Below are positions 5,312 through 11,654 of a stretch of 17,368 bases of DNA, in pieces; within the stretch, counting starts at the first letter, position 1, and every line of letters starts with the position of its first letter. The notes under the pieces were generated by a model. That model saw only the letters and a list, made by a program, of their open reading frames with translations. It was not told the origin of the DNA and did no database searches. A program made the translations under genes and the position numbers. The DNA comes from an uncultured Bacilli bacterium (lineage in GTDB: Bacteria; Bacillota_I; Bacilli_A; RF39; UBA660): contig CANQFO010000016.1 in assembly GCA_947599755.1 (NCBI GenBank), positions 1 to 17,368 of the forward strand, read 5' to 3'.

Positions 5312-6910
5312 ATGTTAAAGCGTAGAATTGTTCATTTTTTCTTATTTTTATTTTATCTTTTTGCTGGTGTTGCAGTATGTGGAGCTGGGTATTATTTCTA
5401 TCACTCTTTTATTGCGACAGATGAAGCAGAAATTCTTGCTCTTAAAGAAAGAATTTCTATGGCTTCTGTTGGTGATACCATTAAATTACAAGTTACTGAA
5501 CAACAGCAAGAAAATAATCTTCATTTTGATGTAGGAGATAATAATGTTGTTACTATTAATCAAAATAATGAATTAGTAGCCGTTGGTATGGGAAAAGCTA
5601 ATATTGTTGCAACTAGTGAAGATGGAACTACACAAGTTGTTACTGTTTATGTTGGTGGTAAGGCTTCTGACTTATCTGAATCTTCCAATGAATCTTCTAG
5701 TAATGGTTCTAACTCATCTGATTCTTCTAATCCTTCTACTGATAATTCTAGTTCTTCTGAACCTTCTAGTAAACCTTCTTCTGATAGTTCTAGTTCTTCT
5801 GAACCTTCTAGTAAACCTTCTTCTGGGGGTTCTAGTTCTTCTGAACCTTCTAGTAAACCTTCTTCTGGTGGTTCTAGTTCTTCTAAGCCTTCTAGTAAAC
5901 CTTCTACTTCTACTACTCCTTCTCAACAACCATCTACTGTTGCAGTGCAAGGGGTTAGTTTGAATACTTCAAGTGCAATTGTATATTTAAATCAATCTGC
6001 TTTATCTGTTTCTCTTACTGCGACTGTTTCTCCTTCTAATGCAACAAATAAGACAGTGACATGGACTAGTAGTGATCCTAATGTTGCGACTGTTTCTCCT
6101 AATGGTGTAGTAACAGCAAGATATCCTGGTACTGCTGTAATTACTGTTACTACTAATGATGGACATAAAACGGCTAATTTTACTATGGTAGTGAAAAAAA
6201 GATATATTATTGTTATTGGTGCATCTCAAGTTGTAAGAATGAGAAATAATGTTTCTAGTTATCTTTCTAGTAAATATTGTTATAAAACTGCTGATAGTAG
6301 TTTACTATACTATTGTAAAAGTGGTTCTGGTATTGGATATCAGATTCAAGGAGGAGCTGGTTGGCAGGAAACAGTAAATTTTCTTAATACTTATTCTCAT
6401 TTAAAAAATTATCTTGAATATTTTGTTTTCTTTCCTTTAAGTGGAAATAGTGTTAAGGATTTTGCTTGTAATAATATTGGTAATAATCCAACAATTGATA
6501 ATTATGTTCTATCTTATAATAATGCAATTCAGGGATGGAAAAATAATGGATTTAATGTAAAAGGATATGTGGTTTCGATGCAACCTCTTGTTGTTGGGCA
6601 ACGTGGAAATAATACAAATATTGTAGTAAACCAAAATGCTAATGCTTGTAAAGTTGGTTATCGTTCTAATCGGAAATATTATCGTTTTAATGTACGAGTC
6701 AATCATTTAATTAATGATGGCAATCGATATACCGCTAATTTAAAATATTTATCGTTATTTACGCAAATTATGCAAGTTAATAATGAAGGAGATAATTATT
6801 CCTTTAAATCTGGTTGGAAAGATTATTCTACTACTGATGGTATGCATTGGGATCCTGCTACTGCTTCAAAATATACGAAATTCATGTTTGATAATGCTAC
6901 TGATTTGTAG
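5312..6910 (+). CDS. Membrane-anchored Ig-like, Ser-rich SGNH/GDSL-type hydrolase
   Basis: A 532-residue surface protein. In order: basic start and membrane helix (residues 8-30, no signal-peptidase site evident, so an N-terminal anchor); a bacterial Ig-like (Big) domain about 36-115; a Ser/Pro/Lys linker 118-210 with four 14-residue repeats; a clear BIG_2 domain 211-295 (VTWTSSDPNVATVSPNGVVTA, then GTAVITVTT); and a C-terminal domain 297-532 that looks like an SGNH hydrolase. The likely nucleophile is Ser305 (VIGASQV, block I), with SGNS at 377-380 (Asn of block III) and DGMHWD at 509-514 (catalytic Asp/His of block V). Such enzymes deacylate or deacetylate sugars or lipids; the substrate is unknown. 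It has its own promoter and terminator. The SGNH call is motif-level, since block II is not obvious. Confidence 0.85.
   Translation: MLKRRIVHFFLFLFYLFAGVAVCGAGYYFYHSFIATDEAEILALKERISMASVGDTIKLQVTEQQQENNLHFDVGDNNVVTINQNNELVAVGMGKANIVATSEDGTTQVVTVYVGGKASDLSESSNESSSNGSNSSDSSNPSTDNSSSSEPSSKPSSDSSSSSEPSSKPSSGGSSSSEPSSKPSSGGSSSSKPSSKPSTSTTPSQQPSTVAVQGVSLNTSSAIVYLNQSALSVSLTATVSPSNATNKTVTWTSSDPNVATVSPNGVVTARYPGTAVITVTTNDGHKTANFTMVVKKRYIIVIGASQVVRMRNNVSSYLSSKYCYKTADSSLLYYCKSGSGIGYQIQGGAGWQETVNFLNTYSHLKNYLEYFVFFPLSGNSVKDFACNNIGNNPTIDNYVLSYNNAIQGWKNNGFNVKGYVVSMQPLVVGQRGNNTNIVVNQNANACKVGYRSNRKYYRFNVRVNHLINDGNRYTANLKYLSLFTQIMQVNNEGDNYSFKSGWKDYSTTDGMHWDPATASKYTKFMFDNATDL
5741..5908 (+). repeat. Tandem repeat, 4 x 42 bp, inside the Ser-rich linker
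   Basis: Four adjoining 42-base units (5741-5782, 5783-5824, 5825-5866, 5867-5908) differ at only a few bases, mostly in the first six. Each encodes a 14-residue unit of type xxSSSSEPSSKPSS. The length is a multiple of three, so gain or loss of a unit keeps the frame and changes only how far the hydrolase stands from the membrane. Confidence 0.95.
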
Positions 6911-6913
6911 ATT

Positions 6914-6934
6914 AAGTCCTTAAAAAGGACTTTT
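6914..6934 (+). terminator. Terminator of the SGNH surface protein gene
   Basis: AAGTCC (6914-6919), loop TTAAAAA, GGACTT (6927-6932) and a short T run directly after the stop codon. The U-tract is weak, and a stronger hairpin follows at 6975. Confidence 0.6.
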
Positions 6935-6974
6935 ATATTGTTTTTATCTATTAAAGTTTATGAGTAAATTAACG

Positions 6975-7009
6975 AAAAAGAGTGATAAATTTCTTTTTCG
7001 CTCTTTTTT
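6975..7009. terminator. Bidirectional terminator between the SGNH and rhodanese genes
   Basis: AAAAAGAGTG (6975-6984) pairs with CGCTCTTTTT (6999-7008) with one T-G pair and a 14-base loop, followed by T. On the minus strand it ends in CACTCTTTTT, so it can also stop the rhodanese transcript. Confidence 0.7.
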
Positions 7010-7025
7010 GTTCAATATTTATTTT

Positions 7026-7319
7026 TTATTTATTTTTTAAATATTGTTGATATCCACCTATTATGGTTATTGTATGATATCCTAAGTCATTTAATTTATC
7101 TGATACTAATTTACTTTTATACCCACTTTGACAATAAATATAATAGGTTTTGTTCTGTTCTAAATAATTTTTTGGAGATTTTAATAAGTTATTTGCAGGA
7201 ATATTTATTGCTGTTTTAATATATCCTTTTTGGTATTGAAAGGGGTCTCTAATATCGATAATATATAATGATTCTTTTCCTAATTTTTCTAGAAATCTTT
7301 GCATACTAATGGCATTCAT
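7026..7319 (-). CDS. Single-domain rhodanese
   Basis: A 97-residue cytoplasmic protein that is just one rhodanese domain, as in the PspE/GlpE/YqhL size class. It has IIDIRDPFQYQKGYIKTAINIP at 20-41 (usual 'DVRxxxEYxxGHIPGAINIP') and the active-site loop CQSGYKS at 63-69 with Cys63. The end, LNDLGYHTITIIGGYQQY, matches the family. The usual His of 'GHI' is replaced by Tyr33. It would carry sulfur as a persulfide; the partner is unknown. A GAGGTG site precedes the ATG. A TATAAT on the minus strand (7336-7331) could be its -10, but its -35 is poor (TAGATT, overlapping the upstream terminator), so it may partly depend on read-through from the secretion locus. Confidence 0.92.
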   Translation of the reverse strand: MNAISMQRFLEKLGKESLYIIDIRDPFQYQKGYIKTAINIPANNLLKSPKNYLEQNKTYYIYCQSGYKSKLVSDKLNDLGYHTITIIGGYQQYLKNK

Positions 7320-7344
7320 TTTTTCACCTCATTATATTCATATG

Positions 7345-7375
7345 AAAAAAATGAATCTATAGTAATTATAGATTC
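7345..7375 (-). terminator. Terminator at the end of the T4SS-like locus
   Basis: On the minus strand a perfect 9-bp stem GAATCTATA (7375-7367) and TATAGATTC (7361-7353) with a 5-base loop is followed by ATTTTTTT. It starts immediately after the stop codon of the DUF6273-like gene. Confidence 0.88.
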
Positions 7376-8605
7376 CTATTTTATTTTATATGGATTTTCT
7401 TTGGTTCCTTTTCCACTTTTATATAATACTTTATTATTTAAATAAATTACTGGACGGACGTTTGCATAAGTACTAGCTGTAGATAAAGTTATATTTCCAT
7501 CTTGTTCAATCGTATATACTTCGTAAGATTTATTTTTAGATGCGGTTAATAGCCACCAATCATAATCTGTAGCTAAATAATTATAGTTTTGGCATGATTT
7601 ACTTTCTGCTGTTTTACAGTTTGAATCAATACTTGCATTCATATATTCTGATAAGGTTAATAGTCCTATTTTTTGATTATTTAATTTTTCTCCACTACAT
7701 TCTATACTATTGTCATTTCCTATTTCTTGTTCTTCTCTTTTTCCAATACATAAATCAAAGGAAGATAATTTTGTTTTGTCTTCTTTACTTAAATAAACTT
7801 CTTCGTTTTCTTGTTTTCCTTGATAACTTTTTTCTAAATATTCTTTTATTCTACTTGTATTATAATTATTTACTCCTGCAGTATAATTGATTTCTGTATT
7901 ATATCGATCATCCCAAGCTCTGGAATTCCCGATTTCTTCTTCTTTGATTAAGACTAAATTATTTTCACTTGTTATTTTTACAATTCTCCATGTTGCTTTA
8001 TCTAATTGAATGTAATTTTTTAAATTTTCTCCACGATATATGTATGTTCCATTGTTTTGATAAAGTCCATATCCACTTGTTACTGGTTGATTATCTTCTA
8101 TTACTTTTTTATATAATTCTTTCGTTATATATTGAGTTCCACAATCTAAATATGGAGTATATAAATAATTGTTTTCTGTTTTTTCTACTAATACTTTTCC
8201 TGAGCAATTTAGTTCTTCTTTTGTATATTCTTGGAGATCTTTCATTTTTTCTGCTGCGACTAAAGTGGTTGATTCTATTTCTACAATTTGATGATTAGTT
8301 TGAGGAAGTCTATCTTTATGATCATGAAAATAAGATATTGCGGCTTCTTTTAAAATTTTTTCTAAATCTGTGTAACTATATTCCTTTTTGGTAAAAAGAG
8401 AAAAGATTGCTAATAAGGCAAAAATAATTCCTATTCCTCCTATGATTATTAGCATAAATCTAGTCATTTTTTGTTTTGCACTTTTATTTTTATTTGGTGA
8501 TTTTTTTTGATTTTGATCATTTTTTTCTTGCTCTTCTTCATTTTTATTCTCATTGGAAATTTTTGTTTTATTCATATTTCCTACAATATTAAAATTTGGA
8601 TCCAT
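7376..8605 (-). CDS. Membrane-anchored protein with DUF6273-like C-terminal domain, last gene of T4SS-like locus
   Basis: A 409-residue protein: a charged, Asn/Lys/Glu-rich cytoplasmic segment (1-48), one membrane helix (49-71), then an extracytoplasmic part. Residues about 77-165 (DLEKILKEAAISYF ... LNCSGKVLVE ... YLDCGTQY) recall small pilin-like domains with a Cys pair. Residues about 175-405 follow the DUF6273 pattern: ATWRIVKI..NNLVLI, NTSRIKEYLE, GLLTLSEYMNA, DWWLLTAS, VRPVIYLN and GTKENPY. Six extracytoplasmic cysteines (134/155, 286/303, 330/338) fall in three near pairs that could be disulfides. The function is unknown. It starts 18 bases after virD4 with a strong AAGGAGGAAAG site, so it is co-expressed with the coupling protein and may be a surface component or substrate of the system (inference). 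Confidence 0.78.
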   Translation of the reverse strand: MDPNFNIVGNMNKTKISNENKNEEEQEKNDQNQKKSPNKNKSAKQKMTRFMLIIIGGIGIIFALLAIFSLFTKKEYSYTDLEKILKEAAISYFHDHKDRLPQTNHQIVEIESTTLVAAEKMKDLQEYTKEELNCSGKVLVEKTENNYLYTPYLDCGTQYITKELYKKVIEDNQPVTSGYGLYQNNGTYIYRGENLKNYIQLDKATWRIVKITSENNLVLIKEEEIGNSRAWDDRYNTEINYTAGVNNYNTSRIKEYLEKSYQGKQENEEVYLSKEDKTKLSSFDLCIGKREEQEIGNDNSIECSGEKLNNQKIGLLTLSEYMNASIDSNCKTAESKSCQNYNYLATDYDWWLLTASKNKSYEVYTIEQDGNITLSTASTYANVRPVIYLNNKVLYKSGKGTKENPYKIK

Positions 8606-8623
8606 AATCTTTCCTCCTTTTTT

Positions 8624-10819
8624 TTAATTATCAAAAAAGTCATCAAAGAAATCATCGTCGTCATCCTCATCTGATATTTCTATATCTGGTGTTTTTATTT
8701 CTGTGTTTTTGATTTCTTGTTGTGTTGGTTGTTGTTTTTCTGTTTTTTCTTCTTTTTCTTTTCGTTCTTTTTCTGCTTTTTCTTTTCGTTCTTCTTCCTC
8801 TAATTCAGCAATTTTTGCATCAATTTTCTTTACTAATTCATCTACATCAAACCCTAAATTTTCTTCTTGTTTTGGTATATCATGTGCCTCTATTGAATTG
8901 TTAAATGGAGAAAATGGCATGGTTTCTAACTCTGTTGGAGGTTCTTTTGGATTTGTTTTTGAAGTTGGGTTGTTTCTTGTTAAGAAATCAGGAATGGTAT
9001 TTGGTATTCTATTATTTGGCATTTTTGATGATCGGATAAAATCCATTGGCATCATTTTATCTGGTTCATCATTTGAACTATTATTGTCTGTTGCATTCAT
9101 CATTTCTAATAGTTTTTTCTTTTTCTGGGCTTTTACAAACTCTTTAATATCAAACATGTGAACAGGTCTTTTTTCTCTTGTTGGATAAGTTGCCTTATCA
9201 TATTCTTTTTCCCATGGTAACTTAAAATAAGGAGTAAATTTTGTTTTAAATGGTTGTTTTCTAAGACGCAAAATAATTACTTCAAATTGCTTCATTCTTT
9301 GCAAATCAGAAATAGTAACCAAAGGAGTAGAAGCAGTTTTATCATCTTTTTTCGATTTTACTTCTCCACACATTTTAGAAATTTCTTCTAGAGCTTTTAA
9401 TTCTGTTGTAATTAAATAAATAATATTTCCACAATTACCACGAATTGTTTCTGCTTCTTCTTTTCCATAAACAGAATCAAGTTGAGCAAAGTTTTGAATA
9501 ATCATCGTAAATCGGATTGCTCTAGAACGAGCAGCAGTAATCATAGTGGTTACATCTTTTAAAGGTGGCATATTAGCAAATTCATCTAGTAAAAAATTGG
9601 TTCTTATTGGTAATTTTCCACCATGCCTTTGAGCAACAGAAATTAATGTTTCATAAATTTGTTTTAATAAAATAGTGACTAAAGAATGGTAAGTTTTCTT
9701 TTCATCTTGAATAACAATAAATACAGCAGTTGGTTTTTCCCCAATACTTTCTAAATCGATATCACTATAAGATAACATTTCACTTAAATTTTCACGGGAT
9801 GCAAATAGTTTTACTTTTTGCTTGAAGACAGATAAAATAGAGCTTTTTGTTTCTGAAGGTGCCATAATTGTACTGGATGCATTAATCGCAGCTGCACTTG
9901 CTTGATCTTTTGCTGAAAAATATTCCTTAATATATGTAGAACCTCCAAATTTCTCTTCTCCTACTGTAGTTGCTAAAGAAATACTATTGATATTAATTTC
10001 TTCTTCTTTGGCATCTTCAAAAAGTCCCAAGGCTACTCCAGAAAAATAATCAGCAGAAGTTTTTTCCCAGAATGGATCAGCATTTTTATTAGATTCATCA
10101 TACAAAATATTTAATGCTAAGTCATCCAACAATTCAATTGCTTTATCTTGATTTCCCTGTTTATACATTTGATATGGTAAAGTCATAGGATTCCATGAAT
10201 TACCATTTTGAGGATCACGGAAATTTAGAAGAAGAATTTGATATCCCCTTTTGCGAAGCATATTACTTGTCTCCTCGTAGATCTCTCCTTTTGGATCGGT
10301 AATGATCATAGATTCTTTAGCTTTTGCTAAACTTTGCACCATTGGTAATATAACCGTTTGTGTTTTACCTGATCCAGTTGCCCCAATAACTAAGGAATGA
10401 TACTCACTATTATCTACCCACATTTCCTTTTCATTCAATAGTAGCGGAATTCCTGCTGATTTCGTATTTTTCTCTTCAATTTCTACTCGTTCTAATTCTT
10501 CTTTAATTTCTTTTTCTTTTGCCCAACGAGAATAACCTTTATCTTTTTTATCTGTAGTAAAGCCAAATCCTTTATCTCTTTCAAAAAAAGAAGAACTTAC
10601 ACTAATAAATAAACCAATCAATGTCAAAAGATAAAAAGTGATCGTTGCAGTGATATATTTTGGAGAAAAAGCTGGGAATGGATTGAATCCGGATAACTCT
10701 CCTTCTTGTGCAAAAGTACCTAAATTTACTACTCCTATTGCTACAACATATAGTAAAAAAATAGCAAAGCATATAAATATTAATAAATCTTCTGGATCTG
10801 CTCGGAATTTAAATTTCAT
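8624..10819 (-). CDS. virD4: VirD4/TraG-type T4SS coupling ATPase
   Basis: A 731-residue type IV coupling protein, which brings substrates (relaxase-bound DNA or effector proteins) to the secretion channel. It has two N-terminal membrane helices (about 11-31 and 56-77), Walker A GATGSGKT at 146-153, the family's DPKGEIYE at 175-182, the middle signature DPFWEKTSADYFSG around 248-261, and Walker B NFLLDEFAN at 408-416 with Asp412/Glu413, followed by MITAARSRAIRFTMIIQNFAQL, typical of TraG/VirD4. The last 150 residues are not conserved: a Pro/Asn-rich stretch, a Glu/Lys coiled coil (about 660-698) and an acidic Asp/Phe tail (711-731). The ribosome site is AGGAGT. It has its own promoter within the locus. 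Confidence 0.96.
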   Translation of the reverse strand: MKFKFRADPEDLLIFICFAIFLLYVVAIGVVNLGTFAQEGELSGFNPFPAFSPKYITATITFYLLTLIGLFISVSSSFFERDKGFGFTTDKKDKGYSRWAKEKEIKEELERVEIEEKNTKSAGIPLLLNEKEMWVDNSEYHSLVIGATGSGKTQTVILPMVQSLAKAKESMIITDPKGEIYEETSNMLRKRGYQILLLNFRDPQNGNSWNPMTLPYQMYKQGNQDKAIELLDDLALNILYDESNKNADPFWEKTSADYFSGVALGLFEDAKEEEININSISLATTVGEEKFGGSTYIKEYFSAKDQASAAAINASSTIMAPSETKSSILSVFKQKVKLFASRENLSEMLSYSDIDLESIGEKPTAVFIVIQDEKKTYHSLVTILLKQIYETLISVAQRHGGKLPIRTNFLLDEFANMPPLKDVTTMITAARSRAIRFTMIIQNFAQLDSVYGKEEAETIRGNCGNIIYLITTELKALEEISKMCGEVKSKKDDKTASTPLVTISDLQRMKQFEVIILRLRKQPFKTKFTPYFKLPWEKEYDKATYPTREKRPVHMFDIKEFVKAQKKKKLLEMMNATDNNSSNDEPDKMMPMDFIRSSKMPNNRIPNTIPDFLTRNNPTSKTNPKEPPTELETMPFSPFNNSIEAHDIPKQEENLGFDVDELVKKIDAKIAELEEEERKEKAEKERKEKEEKTEKQQPTQQEIKNTEIKTPDIEISDEDDDDDFFDDFFDN

Positions 10820-10841
10820 ACTCCTACTTCCCTTCTTTTTT

Positions 10842-10870
10842 ATTATACCTTAACTTTTTCTTGGTGTCAT
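10842..10870 (-). promoter_or_regulatory. Internal promoter for virD4 and the DUF6273-like gene
   Basis: The minus strand has ATGACA (10870-10865, five of six to consensus), 17 bases, and perfect TATAAT (10847-10842). The start near 10835 gives a leader of about 16 bases with GTAGGAGT. No terminator precedes it, so upstream transcripts may also read through. Confidence 0.82.
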
Positions 10871-10873
10871 TAT

Positions 10874-11653
10874 TTATTGATTAGAAATTAATATTTTAAA
10901 TTGATTATTTTCTAGTTTATATAACATATCTACTGTTTCTTGAATACTATATCTTCCACAGCTTAAAATTATTTCTTCTTGATTATCTTGGTCTACATCT
11001 AGGAATGATTTTATATATGGTTTGCAACCATTTTCTCCTCTATTTTTATCAATATCATTATATAAAGTATAAATTTTTCCTTCTTTTACCATGAAAACGA
11101 TAGAAAAAATAGTATCAGGAGTAAAATCTAGTGCAAATACATTACTAATTATGTAAAATTCTTCTTCTGTTCCGTCATTGTCTATGTCTACTTTAGTTTG
11201 TGTATTGATGGTAAATTGTCCTGAATTGGTGATACCATTTTCTTTTAAAACTTGGTTTACATAAGTATAATCTAGAATTTCTTCTTCAGTAAATGGTTTT
11301 ACTTTAATTTTTCGATTTGATTGAATTCCTAATAGTGTTCCTTCATAGGAAATTGCCTCTTTTTTCTCTGTAAATAAATACCATTTATCATCATGCCATA
11401 CATAATAATTTCCTAATTTTTCATTATCTACATAGATAGAAAATTTTTGCCAATTTATTTTTTTTACTGATGTTGGATTTTCTGTGTTTCTCCATTTTTT
11501 GGCGGAATATTTCCAAATTGTATTTTCTCCTACTAAAAGAGTAATTTCTGTTTTTTCTTTTTGTAAGTTATCTTTTCCCAGCCAATAATACATTCCTATT
11601 CCGTATATTATTAAAATAATTAATAAGATAATATAGCGTTTTTTCTTTTTCAT
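10874..11653 (-). CDS. Membrane-anchored protein with FG-GAP-like acidic loops
   Basis: I know no specific name for this 259-residue protein. It has a Lys-rich start (MKKKKR), one membrane helix (about 7-24) and an extracytoplasmic remainder. Two segments, KVDIDNDGTEEEFYII (about 154-169) and FLDVDQDNQEEIILSC (about 217-232), have the DxDxDGxxEE pattern of FG-GAP/VCBS-type repeats, where the Asp loop binds calcium and a beta strand follows. Start choice: the frame opens 4 codons earlier (11665, inside the end of the preceding gene), but GGAG at 11663-11660 is correctly spaced only for the ATG at 11653. One base separates it from the TAG of the hydrolase gene, so the two are translationally coupled and probably act together outside the membrane. 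Confidence 0.75.
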   Translation of the reverse strand: MKKKKRYIILLIILIIYGIGMYYWLGKDNLQKEKTEITLLVGENTIWKYSAKKWRNTENPTSVKKINWQKFSIYVDNEKLGNYYVWHDDKWYLFTEKKEAISYEGTLLGIQSNRKIKVKPFTEEEILDYTYVNQVLKENGITNSGQFTINTQTKVDIDNDGTEEEFYIISNVFALDFTPDTIFSIVFMVKEGKIYTLYNDIDKNRGENGCKPYIKSFLDVDQDNQEEIILSCGRYSIQETVDMLYKLENNQFKILISNQ

Positions 11654-11654
11654 T

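Noticed and set aside
5741..5908. CRISPR-like array
   Set aside because: The units are directly adjacent with no variable spacers and are in-frame coding repeats.
5714..5950. Arg-rich ORF opposite the Ser-rich linker, and a Leu-rich ORF in another plus frame
   Set aside because: Both arise from reading the 42-bp Ser-codon repeats in other frames; no ribosome site and no independent support.
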